DNA from: Bolinopsis microptera
Taxonomy: Eukaryota > Ctenophora > Tentaculata > Lobata > Bolinopsidae
Assembly (NCBI RefSeq): GCF_026151205.1
Contig: NC_087076.1
Span: forward strand, 18,277,419 to 18,341,418
Length of the DNA: 64,000 bases
Direction of reading: 5' to 3'
Shown here one piece after another: positions 35,161 through 48,376 of this stretch; position 1 is the first letter of the stretch, and the number at the start of each line of letters is the position of its first letter. A program made the translations under genes and the position numbers. The notes beneath the pieces are model-generated. The model searched no databases. It was not told where the DNA came from and saw only the letters and a list, made by a program, of their open reading frames with translations.

Positions 35161-38100
35161 TCAATTCAAAACAGTAAACGGTACAACGTTGGGACCGTCC
35201 AAGACAAAGGCAACGTTGGGGCTGCTTTTCAGTCGAATGTGTGCTGGGTCTGATATATATCTTCCTAATGAGATATCATCTAGATACTGCTGGTCCCGCA
35301 GTGACCACAGAACGATGCTGTCGGATTGCAGAATTATAATGTGACTTTCGTGGAGGAGGGAGATATCTTGCGCTATCACCTGTAGATGGTTACAAGTCAA
35401 ATTCAAGATATATTTTCGCCAGCCTCGCCTACTAAGGTCTAACCAACTTACGGGGACGAAGCTGAACAGTTTCTGAATTTCTCATTTAATATGAGTTACG
35501 AGTAATTAGATGTCTCGATCGGCCCGGTAAGCGGTTCGAATTCCTAACGCTCTCCCAGCTAACTATAAAACGATCTGACCACCGTAGTTCTTATATTTTA
35601 ATGTTAACTCTAAATTGTTTCATTACTAAATCGACACGTTCATTGAAGTTTGAGGATATTGGTAAATTTCTAAAATAGCGTTTTCGACGATAGTGGCTTA
35701 ATTTTAGCATCTATTATTCTAGCGTGTTCATAAGTTCTGAACATTAGCCACGTGACCCATACTCCCATATGCACTGCTCAGAAATAAAATGTATTGCTTT
35801 TAGGCACTATAATGTAAAAAATGTCACATTTTTGTGACATTGTTTACCATAGCTGCCCAATTATCATTCCTTGGTCTGAAATATAGTAGATTAGGTCAAT
35901 CTAACAATTATGATACAACATTGGTTAAAGGGCACGGATCGAACGGCTTTAAGGCAATATTTCGTAAACTTTGTCACACTCAGAATACGAGACCTCTTTT
36001 CTACTGTGAGGTGTCCTCAAAACCCTTTCAACTCATTATTTGATGGTTCTTCTGCCAATCATAGCCCTAAAATATGTTGTTTTGAAAAGTTAGCTAATAC
36101 ATGCACTTGGTTATTGGGAAATGATGTAAATTCTGTCACATTATATGGAATTTGAAATTCTGGCTGAATTTTCGAAATCATTTATATCTGATTTTGGTTT
36201 GGAAGGCGGGAAAACTCTATATAAGGACGATACACGGATACAGTTGATTCAAGTATAGGGCAGTTGATGTAAACATCGTCACAAAATGATACGACATCGT
36301 GAATAGGTTACATTTTGCGGGAAAACTCTATATAAGGACGATACACGGATACAGTTGATTCAAGTATAGGGCAGTTGATGTAAACATCGTCACAAAATGA
36401 TAAGACATCATAAATAGGTTAAATTTGGAAACAATGATTATAGAATGAAATAGTCTGTGATTAACATATTACATACATTATAAAATGGGCAGGGGTTTTT
36501 ATATTTCCTGTATCTCTGTATTAATCATTTCGGACTGTAATTAGGACTGTTCACGTGAAAGAAATTGTATCTAAATTTTACAATGACGTACTCGTATGTG
36601 ACGAAATTTACATTTCTTGACCCTATTTTGAAGAACCATACCTCGGTTAGAATTCAATGTTCTTCTAGGAATTATTGGTTGGTTATGGTTTAGCAAAATA
36701 GAACTTAAGTTTAACAATGCTGAGTTTAATTTTACTAAGTTACTGAAATGTGACGAAATTTACTTTTCCTGCCCCAACAGTATAATTTCAATGTGATGAA
36801 AAATGGGCATGGGTTTCTACATTTCTTGTATAAATCCATTCCGACTATAATAAGGACTATTGGTAGGAAATAAAATCTATCTAAATTTTAAAATTACGTA
36901 TGTGACGAAATTTACATTTCTTGCCCCTATTTTAAAGAACCATACCTCAGTTAAAATTCAATTTTCTTCCAGGAATTATTGGTTGGTTATTTTTCAGCAA
37001 ATCAGAACCCAAGTTTAACAATGCTGAGTTTGATATCACTAATTAGCTAATTTACCGAAATGTGACGAAATTTACTTTTCCTGCCCCAACAATATAATTT
37101 CAATGTGATGAAAAATGGGCATGGGTTTCTATATTTCCTGTATAAATCCATTCTAGCTATAATAAGGGCAGTTGATATGAAAGAAAATCTATCTAACTAA
37201 TGCTATGGCTAATGTGACGAAATTTACATTTCTTGCCCCTATTTTGAAGAATCATACCTCAATTAGTATATAATGTTACTTTATCACCATCACAATGTCG
37301 ATAAATTAGTTATTTTGCCAACACGGAGCAAATAAAGTTATAATATTTTTTTTGTGACGAAATTTACAAATTTTTACCCTGTTCAGGTGTTGAAATTTTG
37401 CCAATGTTAACATATCACTGCCATATAATAATTTATATGACCGGCGTATGGTTGAAATATTGTTAATTGATCCATAGTACGTAATATAGGGTGTTTAAGT
37501 TGGTATACTAATATTTACTCAATTTCACACATGTTGAGATATCATACAAATTTATGTGACTAAATTTACCTATTTCTGCCTTCTGTATTTGTATTTGCCT
37601 ATAACAATGAAATATGTGAACAATTCCAAACACATTCAGCTCACAAAATAATGCTAGACTATTCGGCATTTCTTGTCAGGATGTCATAAACATCCCTCAT
37701 ATAAATTTCTTAAATGTGTGACGGAGTTTACATGGTGCAACCATTTAACGAAAAAAGTCGCTAAATATGTAGATAATAGTCATATGCAACTATCCTATAG
37801 AATGGAAATTCGAAAATTTGGTCAAACACGGCAACAAGGGGTCCATATAAACTCTGTCACGTTTTTATAGTGTGACAAAGTTTACAACTCACTGCCGGCC
37901 GCATTTAAGCGATATCTTATCGTCTGATAAAGATATCGTTATGCGACAAAGTTTATCTAGAGGATGAAACGATTATCCTAACCATTGAGGGTTTATATAG
38001 TTTTATAGTGTGACACATTTTACATCATCGTGCCATTTAGTAGGGTCACTAATATTTACCAATATCCTCAAACTTCAATGAACGTGTCCAAATATCTTTG

Positions 38101-41100
38101 TAATGTCACAATTTATCACAACAACTTTCTCAAATCTGGAAGGTCTAACAAAAAACAGTATGTTCTAATGAATTTTAACTAAATGATGAAAACTAAAGTT
38201 TTCACCATTTCATTGCAACTTGTGACTAAAACAGGGAACTCAAACTGATACTAACATCAAGTTGATGGGGATAAGAGGAGGATGAGTTCTCCCATATTAA
38301 AACTGGACCATCAGTTAAGTGTCCAATTATCCAGTCATCGGTTGAAAGAATCTTGCTAATCCCTCCAACCTTGCTCTCGTACTCCTCCTGGAATTTAAAC
38401 GATTTAACATTGAAAAACTGGATCTTTATTGCTTGAAATTGAACAGAAATCATGCACGCTGAATTAGTTCAACTGACCATAATTGCTTGATGATAAATTT
38501 GTAGAATTTATCCAGGCACACCATTAGTCATCTAAAGTTCAATTGTAACCGAAGGGGTCCCTTCAGCAAACTTCCTAATTATCCTATATTTAACTCACAA
38601 TAAGATCAGAATTCCTGAGATCACACGAGTAGACAGCAGAGAAGTTATCACAAGTCAAGAGCATATCACGTGACAAGTGCAACTGTTGAACTGACTGGGG
38701 GAACTGTAAGACTTTCCGCAATGTCAACGAGTTAGCGTCGTATACCTGGGATTTATGAAGTGAGTAAAAACGTTAATACATGGAGTATTTCAAATTGTGC
38801 CACAATTTTAAGATAATAAATTGATAAAGCAACCAGAGCAAAAAATATCAAGCTAAGGAGTAAGGGGTGATTTACTTTAACAATGTTGCTGCCACCGCAT
38901 ACCGCTAACTGGCAGGACTGATCACAATACTTAATCAGCGAACTGGGGTATATCCTGGCTTCTGCTTTCACTTCCACCACCTGACCCTGGAAGCTGTTCT
39001 GGCCAACAGGTGGATTGATAACTCGGGGAGACAGAGCGATTACTATCACTCTTCCGTTCTCATGACAAAGCAGAACTGACCTGGAAGAAGTGGCGACGGA
39101 TTACGGAATTGGCAAAAAAGGTTAAATATCCTAAGGGGGGGGGGGGGGGGGGGGGGGGGATTTGGCTGTCATATTTGAATTTTCGACTTACATTTGGTCG
39201 ATGAAGCAGAGTAACAAGATGCCAGATGACTGCTGCTGAACAGTGATAATATCATTGCTCCCCCAGTTGACAACGTTTACAGATCCGTCTCCGTGTCCAA
39301 GTAGCAAGATCTTATCTGATAGAGCTGTACACCACGGTATCGTCTCACTAGGATTTGGTGGTTGAAAGGTGAGACGTATGAATTTATAAAGCAGTTTAAG
39401 TACTGCAAATTGAACCTATTGAAACCTAAAGTATTAATATAATAACATAAGTTTGGTTGCAATATTTCTTGGATATGAAAAGTATTGTTTGATCTCGAAA
39501 CCTTGTTATTTTGAGAAGTACTTTGCCCGATAAAAGATCCCACAGTACAGAGAGTCCATCAAATGATGTTGTCAGCAGTTTGTTACTATGAACTGCTAGA
39601 TGTTCAATATCCTAGTAAAACGTTTCGATTAATTTCTAAACTCGAATTAACTGAAAATGAAAACGTTTGAGCAGATTATGAAGACGAAGTGTTTTCAATC
39701 TAAAATAGGATTCGAAAATTGAAGATAAGAATTACCTCCTCATGCTCAGACAGGATAAAAGGAACCTCCAAAAGGGGATGATCTTGTTTTTGCTTGACGC
39801 TGAGAATTTGAAGAAATCTTTTTTTTACATATTCCATTCGATGACAAAAATATTCAGAATCACATTACATACTTCATATCAGCATCTAAATTAGTAGCTT
39901 TTACTATGTTTAGAATATTCAAAAAAATTCGTAAATTTCTAACTGTACCTCTGAGGTTTTGACCGAGGTTTCAGCAACTTGTACAACCCAAGAAACGACA
40001 AGTAGAGAAGAATAGCGATAGGTAAAAATGATATCAACCCTAAGACTGTCGATATCAGGTGAAGAGTAACTGGCATTTGTAACCATTGCCTTACCTGGAA
40101 TTGTTATGAAGGTAAAATTCGAACCATTTACCGTAATCCAGCAAAATTTTAAACAAATTCACTCACTGAGCATTTTTTATGTAATCAGCATGCTTGCAAA
40201 AACTTCAAATAGAAGACATGAAAATAGAGTTATGAGTATCGTGGTAATCCATATGACATACATGGGACTGAAATGTAATAGGATCTGGTTGTCGAAGTCC
40301 TCCTTTGTCTTCAATGTGTATGGGCTTGTGTATATCAAAGTACCTGTATGAAGAGATTCGATTAAAGATTTTATTTCAATTATTAGCGATAATTTTCCAA
40401 TTCTAATGGCTCGAATATCGATGGACACCCTCAGGGAAAATGAAAATTATAACACTGCACGGTTCGTTATTCGATTCGTGCGCGCGCGTAACGAAATGCG
40501 CGCGTGCATGAACTTAATTGGAAATTTGGCGGGGTGATTCAATCATTTTGTCGAGCGCGTGTTCCATTTTAGTAAGAATGAAATTATCTTATTTTACTAT
40601 CACCTTAGATTAAATTACAACCAATTTCACGACGTTAAATATATTTTCCATCATATCAACGACTGAGGTTCGCGAATCGATTAACCTCGACTTCTCAGAA
40701 ATTGTTGAAATTTAAGGTCAGTCATGATATCGAACCCCCAATCTTTCACTTCCGGTTGAATAACAATATTTCCGGAACCCGGAGAATCATTCAAAAGGTT
40801 AACCAAATTTTAATCAATTTTATACAGACTTATGAATGAAGAACATCTGGCAAAAAATTTCTTCGGAAATGTCTCAGACATTAGGCTGATGTCAGACCCG
40901 AAAGTCGTTACAGGGGTGGAAGCCCCTAGCCAATCCTCACGGACGAAAACAATGGATTTTAGTGATACTTATACAATATAAATCTACCAACATAGCACAC
41001 TGGTAAGATTTAAGAAACCGATTACCTGGCAGTTACAATGATGTTGTACTGTTTAAACAAGATAGGCCAGTGGTCCCTAGCAGCTCTCCTCCATGACTGG

Positions 41101-44100
41101 TCCAACATGTCCACTGTGCTCCCCGTGGCTAGGAAGGTGTGGGGGAACATCTTCTCATAAGACGACCTGTCGCCCTGTAAAATAATATATTCTTCAAAAT
41201 GATCCTCAGGCAACCTTAAATATAAGTAAACCTTATGTCAGAACTCTGAACTGTAAAAACGGAGGGATGACAGGAATTATCGTTGGTAACTTGTAGTAAA
41301 TACTATTTATACTGCCAGATCCCGGTGGAACTAATTTGATCCACGATATCACGACAGGGCTTTAATTCAAATAGCCAGGAAGTAACAATTATCAATATGG
41401 ACAGTGGACACGATATGTTCCCCGTCTCTAAAGCCTAATATCATGAATAAAAAGGTATAATTGTTTAAGTTCTTCAGAGCAGTTTCTCTTTGTTTAGAGA
41501 CCGAATATAAATTCAAATCGATTAAATGGCACCATGGCCATGGGATATAAATTATAATAAGCATGAAGATGATAAACCAGGTCGCAAAGCTCCATTTTAA
41601 ATTGCCCCGTTACTTAAAACAACTTGGAGATATCGGATACTTCGCAGTTATTTTATACCCAAACGTTTTGTTCGAAAATTAATGTCAGGATGATGATTGT
41701 GGGTGTGAATTAAATTTTGGGCGGACGTGATATTATAGAACGGTTGCCAAGTCATGTTAGACACAAATGAAAGACATACTGCAAAAACATATGTTAATAT
41801 GTGTTTTATCAGTGCTACGTAGATGTGATTCTTTAACTTAGTACGCGTCATGTTCAGAAATAGGATCCAAGTAGCAAGTGTGTATGAACTACATATTGCA
41901 TTGCAATGAAATACACCAGAAACAGGTTACTGAATATTGGATAATATGAGATAGTGACAACCCAATGCTACCATGGCCATGTCAAGGGTTGAAAGATTCT
42001 CTAAAATCTATAAATCATAATATAATATACTTATGCAATATGCAGTGATGTCCTGAAATGTGAGATAAGGATATCTTGGAACTCTAATTACCAATCAGTT
42101 TGATAACAGAATAATATCTAGTAGCTTACCCTAGCTCACCGCTCACTGCTTACCTGACTTTTAGGCTGTAAATAATCCATTGAAAGGATCCAATTGATAA
42201 TTCGAGTAGATCCCACAGCAATCATGCCCGGTAACGTCAACTTTTTATCATTTTTCTCGCTGTTAGAGAACCATACTGAGTGATAAATGACATATAAAAC
42301 ATAGAGAAAAACTGACAAAGTCAGGATCTTGTGGGCTGCGTGGTGACGGAATATTTTAGTTTTGCGGGGTCTGTCAGTCCAATCAGGCAGTTTCCCATTA
42401 ATGGGAATTGAGGGGGCAGGGTAAGGTCCTGATTTGAGATCAGCTAGTTCCAATCTACGAATATCTAACGATAGAACTGGTACGAAGAAGAACAGCTGAA
42501 GGAAGAAGTCACATATGACACACACGAGACCCACAACACAGAACTCGTGAAAGGCTGCGGGCACCGGCGAGCAAATCCCAACCAAGAACATCAGAGCGAG
42601 TCCGCACACATTCTTAGTGATCTTCGTTCCCTCCGTCTGCAATCCCTGCGCTATCCTGATGTGTACCTCTTGGTCACCCGCTGTTATTGTTACGGACCGT
42701 GTAATAGTCAGCACGTTCTCTAGGCCCACTATCGTGAAAATGTAGGGGAAAATATCACTTCCCGTCAGGGTAGGTAGCAGGTCAAAGAAGACACAGAAAC
42801 CCAAGGACATGACAAAAGAGAAGACGATGGTCATTACAGCTACACAGGCTAGTCCCACCTTCGACTTTACGAGCGTTATCTTCCTGACACTTATCACAAT
42901 GTAGATAAAAACCAGAACGTAGAGCATGGCCAGGGGAAGGAGCTGCAATAGGTTCACTTTATCACTGTAAAACAAATGTATCCGCTCATCTTCAACTCCG
43001 AACAAGTTTTCTCTCTCGCTTTTCTTCATGAAAATGTAATCTGATTTAAACTCCTTCTCAGTGAAGATGGATACGGAGTAAGACTGGGAGAGCTCGTTGA
43101 TGATAGCTTCCCGGAACTTAGACACGACAGATGAGGAAAGAGAGGGGTTGAGGAACAGAGTTAGGGTTATAGGGTGAGGGGGTGTAGTCCAACTCGTACC
43201 AAACATCAACGCTGCAAGAAATTATTGTTACTTACTGAAGAAGAATATAAATTAAAAAGTTTTCTTGTACTAAACCTTGCTATGGAGACAGATTATCGTG
43301 ATAGAAACACTACGAAAATGGTTGCATATATGAGAAAACCTCGGATAGTAGGATTGCTGCTGTCTCCTAGGATAGTCTCAGGAATATCTGGGTCACTGAG
43401 GAAGACCACCATGTTGTTGCCCCACAGTTGTGTTGGACTCAGTAACATGCACGTTGAGTTTGTGGGCAGTCCACTCATCAGATCCTTCTGGCCCTGAAAC
43501 ATGAATAATTATTATATACAGAGTGGCCCAGAAGTTACTACCCACACGCAACCCTTTAATAACTCACGTAATTCGTATCATAATTGCTCAGAAATTTCAG
43601 ATAATATAGATCAAACTTAGATTTCCTGAAATTTCGTAAAATTTCATCAATTACAGAGGGTGTGGCACGCCACTCCTTCTTTTTCAGTATTGTCACTATA
43701 AAGTGAGAAATTTTTGAGCTAGGAGCTCCAAAGTTTCCAGACACATTTGGTTTCATAATTGAAGTGCTTTCCCAAAATTTCAAGTTGTTTGTTTACAATT
43801 TAATCGAGTTATGACTTATGAGTTATGACCCCTTTCAAGATCTTGCGGATACGTGATCTCGGCACTTAATCAGTGATTTCGTGATCTCATCGGTGATCTC
43901 ATCGGGAGTTATTCGCTATCGTGCAACAATGAGCCTCATTAGGCGGTACCGAGCATGTTGGGGGATGCCGATCTGATCACTTTAAGTGAATACTCATAAT
44001 GACTTTCTTTAGAGATTACTGATTAAGTGCCGGAATCATGCATCCGTCAGAACTTAAAATGGTCATAACTCGGCTTAGTTGTAAACAACGAACTTGAAAT

Positions 44101-45269
44101 TTTGGGAAAGCACTTCAATTATCAAACAAAATATGTCTAGAAACTTTGAAGTTCCTAGCTTAAAGCGTTCTTAAGTTATTGTATGATCCAATAGATTCAG
44201 AATATCATAGGCATCATTTAATTGAGGTACGTAAAATATCAAAGTAAAATTGCTTGGTTTCATGATTTGTGAAGAATGTGATAAGAAAATCTGTTATTTC
44301 ACAAATTAAACATACATGTGTTCTAATGAAGTTGTACTGTAAATAAATATGTAGAACTTCCATTAATTAACACGTGTCAGCCCAGTTAAGCAAGGGTCTT
44401 TAAACCGAGGCGTGATAAATAGAGGTTCTGATTTCATTTCCTAAATGTAACACTGAATTAATTTAATGCAGCTTTGTAGTGTGGAATATGTTAAAAGTTT
44501 GCGATTCAGACGATTTTTATTAGAAAACATATAAAACAAAAGTCTAATATTATTCAAAGTACAATGAGTATCAACCTCTGCCTGAAAGCAAACATCAGAT
44601 AATATTAACGACCCTTCTTCTGTTATTATCTTTGTGCTTACTATCCTCTCTTGAATACTGAACATTGTTTGAATTGCCTGAAGGAATCTGATTTAGCTGA
44701 TTAGGATAATTAGGATAATTAGGATTATAAGTTGTATTTATGAATTATCGGACAATTGCTTGCTTCTGTCATATTATAAGTAAAGTATAAAGTGTCCATA
44801 ATAATAACTTATGAAAGGAACATACCTCAAATGGAGAATTGTGCTTCAGTTGGATCATGAAATGCTGGACTGAGGCAAGAGGTGGCGAATGTAACCACTG
44901 AGGACTATGATTTTCAGAAGTTTTTCTATCGCTGGAGCTGGAGCGCCACTCAATTATGCCATTTCCATGTACGAGAGGTGAGTAGAATATACCAATACTG
45001 TGGGGATTTTATGAAATGAAATTTTATACAGAAATGCAACTTTTTATATAGAGAAATGAATTGTGGGATGAACGTCTGTATTTTGATGCATAGTTTAAAA
45101 GTTTAAAGCAAGTTAAAACCTAAATTAATCTAACTTACCTCATGATCCCAATAATGAAACAGGTAAACGATATGATGCGATAAGCATTAGACGAGCAGTA
45201 TAACCCATGTTGATAGTAGCATCGTTCGATGGATTGCACCAGATTTTGGTAGGCAACTATGAGCATCAT
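35161..45269 (-). CDS. SCAP: SREBP cleavage-activating protein (sterol-sensing escort)
   Basis: Fourteen exons fit with consistent phases: 45269-45139, 44997-44826, 43493-43340, 43211-42154, 41174-41026, 40343-40262, 40094-39949, 39799-39736, 39611-39502, 39347-39192, 39080-38876, 38745-38599, 38387-38256 and 35379-35161, about 974 residues. The N terminus (YYQHGLYCSS) and luminal loop match SCAP. The large exon holds the sterol-sensing domain (about 248-398: YIVISVRKITLVKSK, IFPYIFTIVGLENVL) and then SLDIRRLELADL. LELADL (about 406-411) stands where other SCAPs have the COPII-binding MELADL, and the Asp four residues before it matches one needed for Insig release. RDHWPILFKQYNI and a further membrane helix follow. 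WD40-like repeats (SVLWDL, PVLIWEN, IVLWSL) fill the C terminus. SCAP carries SREBP from ER to Golgi when sterols are low. The ATG follows an in-frame TGA. The exon 3 donor (GAG|GTTTTC) is weak but gives the only matching phase. The protein is about 300 residues shorter than human SCAP. Confidence 0.88.
35632..38089. mobile_element. 2,458-bp inverted-repeat element with motif array, in SCAP intron 13
   Basis: The ends are about 36-bp inverted repeats (GACACGTTCATTGAAG... at left, CTTCAATGAACGTGTC at right), flanked by the 4-bp repeat AAAT. The sequence at 33575-33717 reads straight through the same junction (ACTAAAT|ATCTTTG), a paralogous empty site. The interior has 15 copies of a ~24-bp motif, GTGACGAAATTTAC...TTGCC. 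Four are reversed (35953, 36114, 36259, 36370) and eleven forward (36598, 36750, 36902, 37062, 37214, 37354, 37556, 37718, 37872, 37943, 38010). A ~110-bp tandem duplication lies at 36208-36421. There is no transposase; small open frames near 35834-36155 have no recognisable domain. Confidence 0.82.
39135..39159. repeat. G homopolymer of about 25 in SCAP intron 10
   Basis: An uninterrupted G run on plus (C on the SCAP strand). Its length may be inexact. Confidence 0.9.
43716..44167. repeat. fold-back repeat in SCAP intron 2
   Basis: The arms at 43716-43830 and 44054-44167 are about 85-90% complementary (GAAGTGCTTTCCCAAAATTT at left, its complement at right), and the pairing extends inward through TCTCGGCACTTAATCAGTGA and ACTGATTAAGTGCCGG. 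No coding capacity. It lies within the intron 43494-44825. Confidence 0.75.
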
Positions 45270-45615
45270 GGACACTATTTCGGCGGAATGGTGAATTGCG
45301 TAATATCATACAATCGCTGTAATCTAAGGAATATAATGTTACTGATAACTGAATCCATTGTCAGGATTATCAGTTGGTAAGCAAGATTTTTAAATAATGG
45401 AAATCATTACTAAATCAAATCCCATTATTTTTTGCCATATGATACATTTAAATATGCAAGCAGCAAGACTGGAGTTACCAGCATCTCTTTAAAAGACTGG
45501 CTCAAGATAATTTTTTATAAATGGGCCATTATTAGCCCCAAGCATTTTTAGGATTATAGAGAAACTGTCCCTCCCGATCACTAAAATCAAGTACAAATCG
45601 TTGTGTTTTTTTCTT

Positions 45616-45694
45616 AAGGGCGAATGTTATAAAAACATTTGAGATACGGCCATTAAAGTTTATCAAATTACTTTTATGTGTGACATTCGCCCTT
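45616..45694. mobile_element. 79-bp inverted-repeat element
   Basis: AAGGGCGAATGT and its exact complement ACATTCGCCCTT bound a 79-bp segment just upstream of SCAP exon 1. No clear target duplication. Confidence 0.6.
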
Positions 45695-45742
45695 CCAAAA
45701 TGGCGAATAGATTTAATGGATCCTTAGCTACTCCATAAACTA

Positions 45743-45809
45743 GGTGACACTGTGATTCGAACCCTGAACCTTCTGCGCAGAGGGTGGGTGCGCTAACCAC
45801 TAGGCCACC
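45743..45809 (-). pseudogene. tRNA-like sequence (tRNA pseudogene or SINE head)
   Basis: On minus, GGTGGCCTAGTGGTTAGCGC resembles a Pol III A box with D arm, and GGGTTCGAATC is a B box. The acceptor ends pair at six of seven positions (GGTGGCC with TGTCACC). The T stem is poor and the anticodon arm is a CTGCGCAG palindrome with no proper loop, so a working tRNA is unlikely. Confidence 0.55.
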
Positions 45810-46043
45810 TATAATTCTGAAAAAGGATGCCTAAATCTCGCGGAAAATCTCACGATATCGTGAGCTTAGCGATGAGATTTAAACGAAACTCGCAAAAATC
45901 TGGCACTTATCTCGCGCGCGTTACGTCGAAGTTTTCACGCTATAAACAAGTGATAAAATACACGTTAAGTGTATAGAATACACGTTAAATTCCTAATTAT
46001 TGTGTCCCTCAACTTTTAAGATACACTTTTTCTGTTTTCTCAT

Positions 46044-48250
46044 TTATTTACAAATTTTGTGCGATGAGCCTAGCTCGCAATTTCGCATGAATCTTGACCT
46101 GGGGTCTAGAGTTTTATCAGATAGCAAACCGGCTAGGTCAGTGATATTTTTGGGATGGAAGTTAAATTTTTCTCTAACTGAGGAGTAGAGTAAACAGTCA
46201 GTTAAAACATGAATTTCGTCCTCAATAGGCTTAAGCCCCTTGCTGAAAAAGTAGTAAGTGCACCATCGATGTTCTCTTGGTACTAGGGGGGTTTCGTAAC
46301 GGCCCCTCTCAATGTAAAGGTTGTGGCAGCGAATACGAAACCTTGTTAAGCTTTTCCGAGCATCAGGGATCTTAACCACTCCTAAGTATGTTTCTGGTTC
46401 AAAGTCATGTTTAATTTGATTATAGAATTCTAATTTAGGCAAGGATGCCTTGGCAGATTTCCAGGTATCCACAAATTCTTCCCTCATGTTGTGACTGATT
46501 TGTGTAGAGAGCTTAGATTTTGAGGAGGATGAGTGGGGGAAGTTATATTTGGTGAGAAGATTGGAGATGTTGGTACACCAAGGAAGGCCGAGCATAATCT
46601 GCTCGTGAAATGCAGCAGAGAGAAGTTCATTTTCAGTGCCTCCAAGGCGATTATAGAAATCTATTGCAAGTTTGCAGGCTTTAATGAAAAGGGGGTGTCG
46701 CCCACTTTCGCCCCAGCAGCCTATATTTGATAATTTTGAATGGACAGCCGACAGACAAAGACCACTTGATATTTACTTAAGCCTTAAGGTGGAATCTTTC
46801 ATAGTGGTCTTGTGAGATGTACTTGAGAGTATGCTATGGGTTGGCTTTACTATTTGTTTTGGAGAGGTATCTCATGGTTTTTGAGTGGGGACATAAGATT
46901 TGGCAGCCATAGAGCAGGATCGGTTTTATTAGAGAGTCAAATAGAATGTTTAGGGAACGTTGAGAGAGGGCATCTTTAACGATATTGCCTTTAAGGCCAT
47001 AGAGAGCACGGAGAGCCTTGGCCCTCAGCTCAGTATTAGCTGCTGTAAAAGATCCATTTCTGTGGAATATTATACCAAGATAGCAGTATGTTTCGGTGTG
47101 TTGGATGGGCTGGCATGCGTCTCCCAAAGTGAATGTTTCATAGGATTGTTTTCTTTTAGGAGAGCAGAATATGAGAATCTTGGTTTTTTTAATATTTACT
47201 TCAAGGCCCATAGAGTTACAGAAGCCGAATAGGATATTAATATTGTCTTGCAAGGCCTTGGGCAAGTAGGACAAGATCGTCAGCCCAGAGCAGATGTGAT
47301 TTTAGGAGGTCAGCTAGAATAGGATAATCACCAACAGATTTCAGGAGAGCTAGAGATAAAAAGTCATTAATATAGATTTTGAAAAGGTCCGGTGATAGGG
47401 GGTGTCCCTGTTCCTTTGCCAATGTCAATATTAGAGGACAAGAGTTTGGAGATTTTTATATGAGCAATTGAGTTTCTATACATATCACTTAGGCAATTGA
47501 AGAAGTTTCCAGTTATTCCCAGACATGTAATTTTGTCCCTATAACATACGTTGTCAAAGGCCTTTCTTAGATCAACAAAGCATGCATAGAGGCGAGCTGT
47601 TTTCACCTTGGCTCGGTATATTTGTCAATGACTGTCTTAAGGGTGAAGACGTGGTCGTTTGTTTGAGCACCCTTCGAGAACCCTAGTTGTTCTTTTGGGT
47701 CAGGGCAGTAGAGCTTTTTGAAGTGCAGGAGACGCTCAAGTAAGATGCTAGAGAACAGTTTACCCATACAGCTACCAACAGCTATTGCTCTGTGGTTGTC
47801 CGGACTGAAAGGGTTGCCAGACTTGTAAATGGGAGTAATGTTACTTGTGTGCCATGGATATTGGATAGTAGCCGGAGACCAGTGAGTGGTTCAAGTTTTT
47901 GAGGGTGGCTTTGAGACAAAGCGGAGTTAGGCTCTGAAGCATCTCGTTGAATATCAAGTCGTTTGAGCAACTTTTACCTTTTTTGAGATTTTTGATGGCA
48001 GAGGTCACTTCAGATTCTGAGATGAGCTTGTTTAGGAATTAGGATATCCTGATCTGGTGGTTCAGGGTAATGTTTGTGATTGTGGTGAGTGAGATCTGGC
48101 TCCTGGTCTGGTTTTTTTATAAAGGGATGCAAAGAAGTCGTGCAAGCTAGCTAAATCAAATTTGTCAAGGAAGGGGCTAGTGTCATGTTCTTGCTTAAGC
48201 CGTTTAAATTTTTTCCAGTCGAGTATCATGTAGTATGTTTTTCGCTAAAA
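46044..48250 (-). pseudogene. decayed LINE: RT palm to C-terminal zinc knuckle
   Basis: On minus the pieces run in order but in several frames. LDWKKFKRLKQEHD lies near 48.2 kb. FVDLRKAFDNVCYRDK follows at 47.57 kb, then GHPLSPDLFKIYINDF and HLLWADDLVLLA at 47.3-47.4 kb, with W in place of Y in YADD. The thumb region comes next (YLGIIFHRNGSF), then RFRIRCHNL...CTYYFFSKGLKPIEDEIHVL at 46.2-46.4 kb. Frameshifts and stops make it non-functional. The C terminus matches the fragment at 63.7 kb almost residue for residue, so both belong to one family. The endonuclease region is missing. Confidence 0.82.
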
Positions 48251-48376
48251 TCAAATGTAGAATATTCTAGAAATCCAATACACTGATCAACCAACTTGCT
48301 GACATGGCTTAATCAAGAAAATGGTTAGAGTTATGGGACTTGATTTTTGTACCACAAATGTGACATAAAATGGATA

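Noticed and set aside
35521-35560. GGTTCGAATTCC as a possible tRNA T arm
   Set aside because: No A box, acceptor pairing or anticodon arm could be found around it.
40177-40428. Minus-strand open frame with hydrophobic stretch, at first taken as a SCAP membrane helix
   Set aside because: Phase from the neighbouring exons selects a different frame (exon 40343-40262, continuing RYFDIHKPIH), so the hydrophobic reading is a shadow.
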